From Terriglobales bacterium (lineage in GTDB: Bacteria > Acidobacteriota > Terriglobia > Bryobacterales > Bryobacteraceae), in contig JAJFUV010000096.1 in the NCBI GenBank assembly GCA_021372245.1, positions 62,001 through 126,000 of the forward strand: DNA of 64,000 bases. Reading direction: 5' to 3'. The stretch's first letter is position 1; each line of letters starts with the position of its first letter. The position numbers and the translations under genes are program-made. The notes below the pieces were generated by a model, which saw only the letters and a list, made by a program, of their open reading frames with translations, did not search any database and was not told the origin of the DNA. This document shows, piece after piece, positions 9,122-18,424 of this stretch.

Positions 9122-11551
9122 CTACCTGATCGCTATGTACGCCGGTTTGGAACTCATATCGTTGACGGTGACCACGATAGGCGCCCTGCCCGCGCGAACT
9201 CCTGGCGGAATGCGAAGATTGATCTGGAAGAGGCCAGCGAATCCTGGAGCCAGGCCCGAGAACAATACCTCGGTGTTGATCCCTCCGATAGTTACCATGG
9301 GTTGCGACAGTGTGCGTGAGAAGGGTTCGGCGCCGGGAGCTGCGCTCCCGTCCGGTGGAGCCGGATCGACTTTTCCCAACCCGGTCGCAAAGACAGCTAC
9401 GTACTGTCCCGCGCTCGTTGGGTTGGCGTCATTTACCAGCCGGTAGTCCGGAATGCTCAAGATGGCTCCGGTAAAACCATCCATGGTAAAGATGCCTGGG
9501 AGCGCTGGCAGCATTTTGCCCGCAACCGGATCGCTCTCCACGCCGTTGTTGTTGACTACCACCGTGACCGGGTCCATGCCCGCTAGTTCACTGGGTACCT
9601 GCAGGTTGATCTGCTCCTGACCATCCACATTTGCCACCGCGGATAGGTGTGCGGCGATTCCGTTGAATCGCACCGAAGTGCCGGCCAGTTCCGTTGGCCA
9701 GGGGATGGTTCTGGCCACTTCGACTCCATTCAAGCCTCGCGTCAACGCCGAGCCGAAAATCGTCCCCAGCGAGCCGGCCGTGAATCCGGGCGCGAAACTC
9801 GCCGCGTTGGTGCTGGTAGCGGCAAAGAAGCGGGGGCGTGCGGACGCCACGGGGGACTGGAAAACAGTGATCGTTTCACCCGCGGCAGTGATCGTTCCCT
9901 GGCGCGGTTCCAGCGACGTATTGTCCGTGACGTGGAAACGAACCGTGCCGTTGCCGCTCCCGGCCCGGCCGGAGGTTACCGTGATCCAACGCGCGCTGCT
10001 TGCCGCGGTCCATTCGCATCCTGTTTGAGACAGGACGTTGAAGCTGGCGCGGCCCCCGCCGGTGTCGAAATTGTGTCGAGACGACGAAACGTTGAAAGTG
10101 CAGGACTGCGCCGCCCGGCCTGTGCCAGTGAGTATGACCGCCTGAGGCGAACCTGGGAGAGAGTGGCTGATGCTTAACAGCGCGTTCCGTGTGCCCGCTG
10201 CCCTCGGCTGAAAACGGACCTGCACCGTGCAACTTGGGGGCATTACTGTTCCCAGACACGTGTTGCCGGTAATCGAAAAGTCGTCCGGATTCGCTCCGCC
10301 CAGACTTGCGGAGAAGACCGCGGCCTGAGCATTCTTGGTCCATGTCGCGGCCACCGCCACCGGAGCCGTGCTTACATTGAGAGGCCGGCTTCCGAAATCG
10401 ACACGCGGCGGAGCGACGACCAGGCCATTTCCAAGGTCGCAAATCGCCCCGGCGAACATCGGGAGAGCATCACCCCAGAGCCATTCCCGATACCGCACCG
10501 GCGTACTACCTGCCTGGGCCTTGGCGACGAAGAAGTTTCCGCTGTGCAGCGCCATCCACTCGAACATGTAATACTGCACACCCCAGGAGCCTAACTCAGG
10601 GAGGCTCAGATCGTTCGTACCGCATGTGTGCGGCAAGCCCTCATTGTGTCGCGCTTCGTGAATCAAGAGGACCATCTGGGCTGCCAGCCATTCCGGCGTT
10701 GTGAACTGGACAACCGCAAGGTTGGCGGTCTGGATGTTGATGATTCCGGCGGGGTCGCAGCAGAAACTATACGTGATATCGCCGCGAAACCGGATGCCAC
10801 GCACAGCGCTGACGAACCAGTCGTAAAGAGATTTAGGAGTCCACGGGAGAGAGGTATCCAGCGGCATCCATTGCATCATTCGCAGCGCCTGGTAAGTGCG
10901 CTCCTGCAATCGCGTCAGATCGACTGAGCCTTGACTGGCGCGGCAGACCAGTGTCCCTTTCGTCGGATCGGACTCAAAAGTGATATTCAACGCCGTGTTG
11001 AACTCCTGCACATCCGCGGCCGTAGGACAACTCCCCGTCAGTTCCTCAGCGGTGAAGGAGTTCGCAACCGGAAACTGACAAGCTTGTGCATCGGTGAGCG
11101 CAATGACAGTGGTGCTGATTCCTCCGGTGAAGGTCAGCGCACTCGATGGGTTACTGGTGAATTCCACCGATATCGGAACCCCGCCAGCCATTCCCGCCAG
11201 TTTCAGCCGGATGGACGAGAACCAAAGCGCCGCATTAGGGAGAACCGTCACGGCTGTGTTCAGGGTCACGGTAGCAGTGTTACCCGCGTAGGTCGCTGTC
11301 ATGCCCACGGGCAGATTGAAGATTCCGGTGACGGGCACTGAAAACGTGAGAGACAAGATAGCCCCCGCCGGAATTGTCTCCGCGCCCGCCCCCAGATTCA
11401 CCAAGGGGACCCCGAGCTGAGAGTCTTCCAGCGGGCACACAAGGCGCGAGATGCGGACAAGGGTGAGGTTTGCAGCACTGGCCGTGGAGAAGGGAATTAC
11501 CAGGACGGCACCGCGAAGAATAAAGGCTGACAGAAGGCGACGGAAATGCAT
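9122..11551 (-). CDS. Secreted multidomain protein with a metzincin-type zinc motif and Solibacter C-terminal domain
   Basis: 809 residues. Start at 11551 is set by a GGGAGG SD nine bases upstream and by the signal peptide MHFRRLLSAFILRGAVLVIP...TASA. Residues ~30-170 are beta-rich. At 298-308 lies HEARHNEGLPH, an exact HExxHxxGxxH motif as in metzincin zinc proteases. After it come an Ig-like 'choice-of-anchor D' segment (VDFGSRPLNVSTAPVAV...), a BACON-like domain (CTFNVSSSRHNFDTGGG...WITVTSG), and a ~210-residue tail (AASFAPGFTAGSLGTIFGS...) of the TIGR03437 type typical of Solibacter relatives. Peptidase function is inferred from the motif alone; the flanking region shows no other protease hallmark. 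Divergent from the GH106-like gene (117 bases). Confidence 0.78.
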   Translation of the reverse strand: MHFRRLLSAFILRGAVLVIPFSTASAANLTLVRISRLVCPLEDSQLGVPLVNLGAGAETIPAGAILSLTFSVPVTGIFNLPVGMTATYAGNTATVTLNTAVTVLPNAALWFSSIRLKLAGMAGGVPISVEFTSNPSSALTFTGGISTTVIALTDAQACQFPVANSFTAEELTGSCPTAADVQEFNTALNITFESDPTKGTLVCRASQGSVDLTRLQERTYQALRMMQWMPLDTSLPWTPKSLYDWFVSAVRGIRFRGDITYSFCCDPAGIINIQTANLAVVQFTTPEWLAAQMVLLIHEARHNEGLPHTCGTNDLSLPELGSWGVQYYMFEWMALHSGNFFVAKAQAGSTPVRYREWLWGDALPMFAGAICDLGNGLVVAPPRVDFGSRPLNVSTAPVAVAATWTKNAQAAVFSASLGGANPDDFSITGNTCLGTVMPPSCTVQVRFQPRAAGTRNALLSISHSLPGSPQAVILTGTGRAAQSCTFNVSSSRHNFDTGGGRASFNVLSQTGCEWTAASSARWITVTSGRAGSGNGTVRFHVTDNTSLEPRQGTITAAGETITVFQSPVASARPRFFAATSTNAASFAPGFTAGSLGTIFGSALTRGLNGVEVARTIPWPTELAGTSVRFNGIAAHLSAVANVDGQEQINLQVPSELAGMDPVTVVVNNNGVESDPVAGKMLPALPGIFTMDGFTGAILSIPDYRLVNDANPTSAGQYVAVFATGLGKVDPAPPDGSAAPGAEPFSRTLSQPMVTIGGINTEVLFSGLAPGFAGLFQINLRIPPGVRAGRAPIVVTVNDMSSKPAYIAIR

Positions 11552-11668
11552 CTGCGGGCACCTCCCGAAATTGCTCTGTCGTAAGAATAACGCAACACGG
11601 GAATCGCGTATAGGGGGGCTGATCCGCGGGATAACGGTTAGGTGTAGTGCCATGATCTAATCGGAGTG

Positions 11669-14245
11669 ATGCTCAACTTTCGAATCCTGGCCGCGTCGCT
11701 GCTTGCGGCCGCGGGGCTCTTCGCTCAAACGAATTTGGGACTCATTCCCCTGGTATGGACGCAAGGTCAGCCGCCGGAGACGATTCGCAAGGTGGTGCGC
11801 GAAGTGGCCGAGGGCGGCAACACGGGCTTCGTCTGGGAGTCGCGGCCGCACCCGGACTACCTCGGACCGCAATGGTGGAGCGATCTGCGCGTGGCCGTCG
11901 ACGAGGCCAAGAAGCTGGGGCTCGAAGTCTGGATCTTCGACGAGTGGATGTATCCCAGCGGCATCGCCGGCGGCCTGATCGTGAAGAAGAATCCCGAACG
12001 TGCCAATCACATCATTCTGGACCGCACGGCTACCGTGGAAGGTCCCGCGACGGTAGACCTCACGAAGATCCCAGGTGCGGCCGCCGGCGAGGAGCGGCTG
12101 GTTTCGGTCGTCGCGTTCCGTAAGGGTGAGTTCGTCGACCTGAGCGGCAAGACGAGTTGGAGCGCCCCGGCCGGCTCGTGGCGTGTCTGCTGGGTAACTG
12201 CGGAGTCGCTCGCGCCCAAGGCTGGGTGGCGCATGGACAACATGATCGACGTGATGAACCCGGCCGCCGTGAGCGAGTTCATTCGCCTGACGCACGAAGC
12301 CACGTGGGATCATTTCAAGGACGATTTCGGCCGCACCATCAAAGGCTTCTTCAGCGACGAGACAGGATTTCGCAACATCACCAGCTACAGTAGCCTGCCC
12401 GGCACACCTGGCATGCCCATGCCCTGGTCGCCGGGGCTGGCGGCGTATTTCGAGCGCCGCAAGGGCTATGACATAAAGCCGCTCCTGGCCTCGATGTGGT
12501 ACGACCTTGGTCCGCGCGGCCGGCAGGCGCGCAGCGACCTGATGGACGTCTACTCCACAGCCTTCGCGGAGGTCTTCTTCAAACCGCAGCAGGAATGGTG
12601 CCGCGCGCACGGTGTGCGCTTGATCGGCCACGTGGTGGAGGACAATCACGCCGATCACCAGTTGGGCTACGGTCCGGGGCACTGGTTCCGCGCGATGCAG
12701 TACCTGGACGCACCGGGTATCGACGTCGTCGGCTACCAGGTGACGCCGGGCATGGACGCCGGCGGCAATCCCTGGAGCGTGGGCTCCCGCACTCAGTGGG
12801 ATCAGGAGTTCTTCCAATTCGGTCTGCCGTCAATGGCACGCGGCGCCGCGCTCATGAAGAAGTCGCGCGAGATCTTCTCGGAGGCCTTTGGCGCCAACGG
12901 TTGGGGCGAAGGGTTGCGGATGGTGAAATGGATCGGCGACTGGCACATCGTGAACGGCATCGGCTTTCTTTCGCCGCACGCCGTAACCATGAAGTTCAAC
13001 GATCCGGATTGCCCGCCGCACTTCAACGCGACCAGCGGTAACCCGCAGGCTCGTTACTACTCCGACTGGGCCGCCTACTTCAAGCGCTGGCAGCGATTGC
13101 TGGCCTCGACCGACCCCGTCTACGACGCGGCGGTGCTCTACACGGCCGAATCGAGTTGGGTGGGACCGGCGCAGACGGCCGACCCGGTAGTGCGCGTGCT
13201 CGAGGAGCAGCAGATCTCAACGGCCGTCCTCCCGTACGATGTGTTCGCCAGGGAAGGGAAGTTCGAGGACGGACGGTGGGCTTACAACGGGCAGCGCTTC
13301 CGGGCCGTCGTGCTGCCGTACGTGAAGTATGTGCCGGCCGCTGCCATCAGGCGCTTGAGCGAATTTGCGCGCGCCGGTGGAATGGTAGTCGTTGTGGACC
13401 GCTGGCCGGAAGCCTCGGTCGACACGCGGGGAGACGAACAGGTTCGCGAGGCCGTGGCGGCGCTCAAGCAGGCGCGCAATGCCCGGTTGGTATCACTTCC
13501 GGAGGTCGCCGCGGTTGTCGCGCCGGGAGCGCCGGTTGCGATGCGAGTTTCCAACCCTTCGCTGATGATCTCGCGCCGCGTGGGGCCGTCGGGTGTTTGG
13601 CTAATCCTGCACAACCGTTCTCTGTCGATCCGGGTGGAAGGAACTCTCACGGTGCTTGGCTCGGCGGGCCGGGCGACATTGTGGGACCCTGTACGGGATG
13701 CCTACGTGTCGCTTCCACAGACCGGAAGCGCTTCGTCACTGAGCCTTCGCATAGCGCTGAAGCCTTATGAAATAGCCGCCGTGCGCATCGGCGAACCGTT
13801 ACCCACCGTCGAGGATGCGATTGCCTGGCAGCCGGGTGAAAGCGCTTCGGGCGGGTGGGAGGTTGTGCCTCGCGGGCAAGCCGCTCGCCAAGTGAGTGAG
13901 CTGAACGATTGGCGCCGCTGGGCAAGGCTCGATCAGTTCGCCGGAACGGTAACCTATCGCAAGACATTGCGTCTGACGGCCGGCGCCGCTCCTGTGGCGC
14001 TCGACTTGGGCGAAGTAGGCGAAATCGCGGAACTGCGCGTGAATGGCAAGAACGCCGGAGTGCGCATCGCCCCGCCGTATCTTTTCCACATCACGAAGCT
14101 CGTTCGCGCGGGTGAGAACCAGATCGAGATAGACGTGACCAACACGGCCCAGACAAAATGGATCGACGGCTTTTCGCGCGGCGACGCCGCGAGTGGGCTT
14201 CTGGGACCGGTACGCGTGATGCGCGCACACCCGGCCGCGCACTAA
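11669..14245 (+). CDS. Secreted glycoside hydrolase, GH106-like (possible alpha-L-rhamnosidase)
   Basis: 858 residues. A signal peptide (MLNFRILAASLLAAAGLFAQ) is followed by a long catalytic region containing VWIFDEWMYPSGIAGG, the pattern of GH106-type enzymes in which a 'D-E-x-x-x-P-S-G' strand is diagnostic, and IKGFFSDETGF. The end (VALDLGEVGEIAELRVNGKNAG to QIEIDVTNTAQTKW) is a GH2-like jelly roll, as in GH106. Activity on rhamnose-containing pectin is the best guess, but overall similarity to characterised members cannot be measured here. A GTG at 11666 one codon upstream is an alternative start. The sugar isomerase gene follows by 24 bases. Confidence 0.65.
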   Translation: MLNFRILAASLLAAAGLFAQTNLGLIPLVWTQGQPPETIRKVVREVAEGGNTGFVWESRPHPDYLGPQWWSDLRVAVDEAKKLGLEVWIFDEWMYPSGIAGGLIVKKNPERANHIILDRTATVEGPATVDLTKIPGAAAGEERLVSVVAFRKGEFVDLSGKTSWSAPAGSWRVCWVTAESLAPKAGWRMDNMIDVMNPAAVSEFIRLTHEATWDHFKDDFGRTIKGFFSDETGFRNITSYSSLPGTPGMPMPWSPGLAAYFERRKGYDIKPLLASMWYDLGPRGRQARSDLMDVYSTAFAEVFFKPQQEWCRAHGVRLIGHVVEDNHADHQLGYGPGHWFRAMQYLDAPGIDVVGYQVTPGMDAGGNPWSVGSRTQWDQEFFQFGLPSMARGAALMKKSREIFSEAFGANGWGEGLRMVKWIGDWHIVNGIGFLSPHAVTMKFNDPDCPPHFNATSGNPQARYYSDWAAYFKRWQRLLASTDPVYDAAVLYTAESSWVGPAQTADPVVRVLEEQQISTAVLPYDVFAREGKFEDGRWAYNGQRFRAVVLPYVKYVPAAAIRRLSEFARAGGMVVVVDRWPEASVDTRGDEQVREAVAALKQARNARLVSLPEVAAVVAPGAPVAMRVSNPSLMISRRVGPSGVWLILHNRSLSIRVEGTLTVLGSAGRATLWDPVRDAYVSLPQTGSASSLSLRIALKPYEIAAVRIGEPLPTVEDAIAWQPGESASGGWEVVPRGQAARQVSELNDWRRWARLDQFAGTVTYRKTLRLTAGAAPVALDLGEVGEIAELRVNGKNAGVRIAPPYLFHITKLVRAGENQIEIDVTNTAQTKWIDGFSRGDAASGLLGPVRVMRAHPAAH

Positions 14246-14269
14246 GCAACAATTGGAAAAGGTGACACG

Positions 14270-15688
14270 ATGATTCGCAAAGCAACTCCACCGGCTCGCG
14301 TCGGCGTATTCGGTATCGGCCTGGCCGCCTACTGGCCCCAGTTCCCAGGCCTCAAGCAGCGCCTGGAAGGCTATCAGAAGGAAGTAGAGGACCGCCTGGC
14401 CCGGTTCAATGTGAATGTGGTGTCGGCCGGACTAGTCGATACCGCGCCCGCGGCCCGCGAAGCGGGTGAGCGTTTCGGCGGCGAGGATGTGGACCTGCTG
14501 GTCTGCTATGTCGGCACCTATGCGACGTCCTCGCAGGTGCTTCCCATGGTGCAGCGAACCCAGGTGCCGGTGCTGGTTCTGAACCTTCAGCCGGTGCCCG
14601 CCATCGACTATGAGACCGCCGATACCGGTGAATGGCTGGCCAATTGTCCCACCTGTTGCGTGCCGGAGATTTCGAACGCGTTCGCGCGGTCGCGGGTCGA
14701 TTTCCGGGTTGTGTCAGGCACCTTGCGCGACGACGAACGCGCCTGGAACGAGATCGAAGACTGGTGTCGCGCGGCGAGCGTACGCCGCGCACTGCGTACC
14801 AGCAGGGTGGGCTTCCTGGGGCACACCTATCCTGGCATGCTCGACATGTACTCGGATTTCACCATGGTCCACGCGCAGACCGGGGCGCACGTCGAGGTGC
14901 TCGAAATGTGCGATCTGGCCAAGCGCGTGAACGCAGTTACGCCAAGCGAGATCGACGAGAAATTGAAGACCGGCCGCGAGGTTTTCCAGTTGGCCGATAG
15001 CGTTACCGAGGAGAATCTCACGTGGGCGGCTAAAGTCGCCGCCGGCCTGGACCGGCTGGTTGCGGACTTCGACCTCGACGGCCTCACTTACTACTACCGC
15101 GGTTTGGATGGCAATGAATACGAGCGTTTGGGTGCCGGCCTCATCATGGGCAACTCGCTGCTCACCGCGCGCGGCATCCCTGCCAGTGGCGAAGGCGACT
15201 TGAAAACCTGCTTGGCCATGATGATCATGGATCGCTTCGGCGCCGGCGGCTCTTACACCGAGTTTTACGCCATGGACTTTGTCGACAACTTCGTGCTCAT
15301 GGGGCACGACGGTCCCGGGCACATCGCCATCAGCAATGAGAAACCTATCCTGCGCGGTCTGGGTCTGTACCACGGCAAGCGCGGCTACGGCGTTTCGGTG
15401 GAGTTCAAAGTGAAGACCGGGCCCATCACGTTGCTCGCAATGACGCAAACCGCCGAAGGCACGCTCAAGATGCTGGCGGCCGAGGGCGAATCGCTGCCCG
15501 GCCCGATTCTCAAGATCGGCAATACGAATTCACGGCTGCGGTTTGCGCTCGATCCGGCCGAGTTTGTCAATCGCTGGTGTCAGGAAGGCCCCACGCACCA
15601 CTGCGCCCTCGGCGTAGGGCATCAGCTCAAGCGCATCCAGAAGTTCCAGTCGTTGGTGAAATTGCCGCTGGCCGTTGTGGGCGCTTGA
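14270..15688 (+). CDS. L-fucose/L-arabinose isomerase-family protein
   Basis: 472 residues, cytoplasmic (no signal). The N-terminal half (RVGVFGIGLAAYWPQFPGL, VDLLVCYVGTYATSSQVLPMVQ, TYPGMLDMYSDFTMV) and MDFVDNFVLMGHDGPGHIAI in the C-terminal half match the ketol-isomerase superfamily that includes L-fucose and L-arabinose isomerases. It is likely to convert an aldose released by the upstream GH106-like enzyme to a ketose, or to be a non-catalytic relative. AAAAGGTGA before the ATG serves as SD, and the 24-base spacing suggests co-transcription with the glycosidase gene. The true sugar is not deducible. Confidence 0.72.
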   Translation: MIRKATPPARVGVFGIGLAAYWPQFPGLKQRLEGYQKEVEDRLARFNVNVVSAGLVDTAPAAREAGERFGGEDVDLLVCYVGTYATSSQVLPMVQRTQVPVLVLNLQPVPAIDYETADTGEWLANCPTCCVPEISNAFARSRVDFRVVSGTLRDDERAWNEIEDWCRAASVRRALRTSRVGFLGHTYPGMLDMYSDFTMVHAQTGAHVEVLEMCDLAKRVNAVTPSEIDEKLKTGREVFQLADSVTEENLTWAAKVAAGLDRLVADFDLDGLTYYYRGLDGNEYERLGAGLIMGNSLLTARGIPASGEGDLKTCLAMMIMDRFGAGGSYTEFYAMDFVDNFVLMGHDGPGHIAISNEKPILRGLGLYHGKRGYGVSVEFKVKTGPITLLAMTQTAEGTLKMLAAEGESLPGPILKIGNTNSRLRFALDPAEFVNRWCQEGPTHHCALGVGHQLKRIQKFQSLVKLPLAVVGA

Positions 15689-15706
15689 TCCAAGATCCCG
15701 CAATGC

Positions 15707-15712
15707 TAATAT
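15707..15712 (+). promoter_or_regulatory. TAATAT -10-like element 7 bases before a start codon
   Basis: CTAATATCGCTCTC precedes the ATG at 15720. There is no SD in the interval, so a start-codon-proximal promoter and leaderless mRNA are plausible. Confidence 0.35.
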
Positions 15713-15719
15713 CGCTCTC

Positions 15720-16661
15720 ATGCGCTTGATATCGACTTGCGTTCCGCTGCTGCTCTCGGTCGTTTCGTTGTGTGCGCAGCCGGTGCTTCCGCTGAAGGTT
15801 GTCCCCGGCTGGTTTCGAATGCCCGCCGGGTGGAGTTTCGGCGAAACGGCGTCTGTCGCCATCGATGCCCGCCAGCATGCCTACGTGGTGCACCGCGGCG
15901 TGCATCCCATCATCGAGTTCGATGCGAAGGGTGTTTTTGTGCGGGCCTTCGGCGATGGGATGTTCGGCCGTGCGCACGCGGCACGCTTCGATCCGGCCGG
16001 CAATCTCTGGATTGTGGACGACGACGCCCATGTCGTCCTCCGGTTCGATTCGCAAGGCCACGTGGACATGGTACTGGGCCGTCATCGCAAGCCCGGCGAC
16101 TCGGTGACCCCGGCCAGGATCGGTCCGCGCGGCGCGCGCGATGAGGACATCCTGAAGTTCGACCGTCCCACGGACGTCGCATTCTCCCCATCCGGCGACA
16201 TTTACGTGAGCGACGGCTACGGTAACTCGCGCATCGTGAAGTTCAATAAAGACGGCCAGTTCGTCAAGACGTGGGGAAGCCACGGCACCGCGCCCGGCCA
16301 ATTCGACACGCCGCACTCGGTGGCCGTGGACCGGCAGGGCCGCGTGTACGTGGCCGACCGCGAGAACTACCGCTTGCAGGTTTTCACTGCGGACGGAGAA
16401 TTCCTCCAGCAATGGACGCATGTCGGCGCGCCGTGGGGGCTCTCCATGGCCCCCGACCAGACGCTCTATATGTGCGACGGTTATAACAACCGGGTGCTCA
16501 GGCTCAGCCTGGACGGCAGAATCCTTGGCGCGTACGGCACCATGGGCAAGCTGCCCGGGCAGTTCACATACGTGCACAACCTCACGGTGGGCCCTGATGG
16601 CGCGGTCTACACGGCAGAGGTGCTCAACTGGCGCCCGCAGAAGTTCGTGCTCGCGCCCTGA
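15720..16661 (+). CDS. Secreted NHL-repeat beta-propeller protein
   Basis: 313 residues. A signal peptide (MRLISTCVPLLLSVVSLCAQ) precedes repeated NHL units such as FDRPTDVAFSPSGDIYVSDGYGNSRIVKFN and FDTPHSVAVDRQGRVYVADRENYRLQVF, giving a six-bladed propeller. The blade pattern resembles peptidylglycine alpha-amidating lyase-type propellers, but no catalytic residues can be assigned. Probably a periplasmic binding or scaffold protein. The ATG at 15720 was chosen over an earlier in-frame start at 15675 because the signal peptide begins there. It converges with the symporter gene (5-base gap). Confidence 0.82.
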   Translation: MRLISTCVPLLLSVVSLCAQPVLPLKVVPGWFRMPAGWSFGETASVAIDARQHAYVVHRGVHPIIEFDAKGVFVRAFGDGMFGRAHAARFDPAGNLWIVDDDAHVVLRFDSQGHVDMVLGRHRKPGDSVTPARIGPRGARDEDILKFDRPTDVAFSPSGDIYVSDGYGNSRIVKFNKDGQFVKTWGSHGTAPGQFDTPHSVAVDRQGRVYVADRENYRLQVFTADGEFLQQWTHVGAPWGLSMAPDQTLYMCDGYNNRVLRLSLDGRILGAYGTMGKLPGQFTYVHNLTVGPDGAVYTAEVLNWRPQKFVLAP

Positions 16662-16666
16662 CGGAA

Positions 16667-18418
16667 CTACCGGTCCGGCAGTCCGCGGTACCAGGCGAAA
16701 TAGAGCGCGACTGCGGTCCCGGTCACGATGGCCGCACACCAACTCACCGCGTTCCAGTGGTGCAGGATGACGTAGATCGCGCCCAGATAGAGCGAAGCCA
16801 TGAACGGAACGCCGAGCAGCAAATTGACCAGATCGCGCCACGGTGACGAGTCGCGTGCCACATCGCCCGTGTGTTTCCGCACGGGCCCCCACGCGCCCCA
16901 CACGCTGGTCTTCGTGGAGAATTCGGCGAGCGTGCTCATCTCGACTGGTGCAGTGGCGAGCGACGCGACAACCGTCACCAGACCTGTCAGCGCGACAATC
17001 ACCGGGAAGCTCCAATAAAGGGGGATTCCGGCTGGAAACCAGATCGCTTCGACCAGGACCTGCAGCAGGCTGAGTCCCATGCCGGCAAAAGAGCCGCACG
17101 CATATCCCCAGCCATTGATCCGCCACCAATACCAGCGCAGCACGTTGGGTACCAGCACGCCCGCACCCAGCGTGCCCATGATCCAGACGAACAGGAAGTT
17201 GATGGAACGCGCGAAGAATGAGATGCCCAGCCCGGCGACCACGAGCAGCGTCGAAGCGATGTAGCTGGCGCGCAACAGGCGGGCATCGCTTGCACCCGGG
17301 TTCATGTAGCGCTTGTAGATGTCCTTCACAAGGTAGGATGCGCCGGCGTTCACGCAACTGCTGAAGCTGGCCAGGAATCCGCTGAGCAGCGCCGCGACGG
17401 CCAGGCCCGCCACCCCGTGCGGCAGGTAGTTGGCGAGCACTAGCGGCAAGGCGCGCTCGGGATCCTGTGCGAGCAGGCGGCGAAACTCCGTGCCGCCCGC
17501 CCCCATGAGCGCAAGCACGGCGATGCCCATGGCCATGGGCCACCGAATCGTGTGAATCACGCCCCACAGCGCGCCCAGTTTCTGCGCGTCGCGGCCATTC
17601 TGCGCGGCCAGGAAGCGTTGGAAGTCGAACAGTTGCTCCGGCCCGCTCAAGCACAACACGAAGCCCTTGGTGAACCACACCATCGTCAATGCGCCGAACA
17701 GGTAGTAGTCTGTCCCGGCCGCGTAGTCGAGTTTCCAGACCGGCGCGAGCGACCACCAACCGGCAGGTATTACGGCCGCGAAGCGCTGCGCATCGAAATT
17801 CGAATAACCGAGCCAGGCAACCAGCAGCGCTCCGGTCGACAGGATCACTGTCTGGAGCACTTCAACCAGGATCATGCCCTGAAAGCCGCCCAGGATCACG
17901 TACACACCCGTAAGCGCCACAACCACCGCCGCACCCAACTGCGGGTTCACGTCCACGAACACTGTGATGAACTTCCCCATGCCGACTGCCGCGAACGCCA
18001 GAAACGCGGTCACTGTAAGGACCGCGTAGATTGTGTAGGCCAGGCGCGCGGCGCTGCCGCCCGGCGTGTTGCCAAAGCGGAACACCATCCATTCCGATCC
18101 GGTCATCACGCCGCTGCGGCGAATCCAACGCCCCATGTAGGCGGCGAAGAAAACCGAGATGACGAAGCCCCAGATCCACTGCACCCACATGCCGCGCAGG
18201 CCGAGCACCACGAATAGGCTCACGATCCACATGGTGCCCGTGATGTCGAAATACGACGACGATCCGGACATCGCCAGCGCCCACCAGGGGAGCCGCCGGT
18301 TGCCTAGGAAGTAGGATTCGACGCCTCGCGACGCGCGGCGCTTCACGGCCACGCCAATCGACACGATGGCGGCGAGATAGAAGATGACGATGGTGATGTC
18401 GAGCGGGCTAAGGTGCAT
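16667..18418 (-). CDS. Sodium:solute symporter (SSS family)
   Basis: 583 residues with about 13-14 hydrophobic helices (for example DITIVIFYLAAIVSIGVAV and AAVVVALTGVYVILGGFQGM). The early motif SRGVESYFLGNRRLPWWALA, the sodium-site region and GGFQGMILVEVLQTVILS are typical of SSS transporters for sugars, amino acids or organic acids. Starts 6 bases after the propeller gene stop on the same strand, so the two are likely one operon. The surrounding glycosidases suggest a sugar or uronate as substrate; this is inference. Confidence 0.9.
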   Translation of the reverse strand: MHLSPLDITIVIFYLAAIVSIGVAVKRRASRGVESYFLGNRRLPWWALAMSGSSSYFDITGTMWIVSLFVVLGLRGMWVQWIWGFVISVFFAAYMGRWIRRSGVMTGSEWMVFRFGNTPGGSAARLAYTIYAVLTVTAFLAFAAVGMGKFITVFVDVNPQLGAAVVVALTGVYVILGGFQGMILVEVLQTVILSTGALLVAWLGYSNFDAQRFAAVIPAGWWSLAPVWKLDYAAGTDYYLFGALTMVWFTKGFVLCLSGPEQLFDFQRFLAAQNGRDAQKLGALWGVIHTIRWPMAMGIAVLALMGAGGTEFRRLLAQDPERALPLVLANYLPHGVAGLAVAALLSGFLASFSSCVNAGASYLVKDIYKRYMNPGASDARLLRASYIASTLLVVAGLGISFFARSINFLFVWIMGTLGAGVLVPNVLRWYWWRINGWGYACGSFAGMGLSLLQVLVEAIWFPAGIPLYWSFPVIVALTGLVTVVASLATAPVEMSTLAEFSTKTSVWGAWGPVRKHTGDVARDSSPWRDLVNLLLGVPFMASLYLGAIYVILHHWNAVSWCAAIVTGTAVALYFAWYRGLPDR

Positions 18419-18424
18419 GTGTCT

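Noticed and set aside
15627-17759. A 710-codon open frame on the minus strand across the NHL and symporter genes
   Set aside because: Its composition is arginine/alanine-rich out-of-frame sequence, while the NHL and SSS products in the real frames have clear domains.
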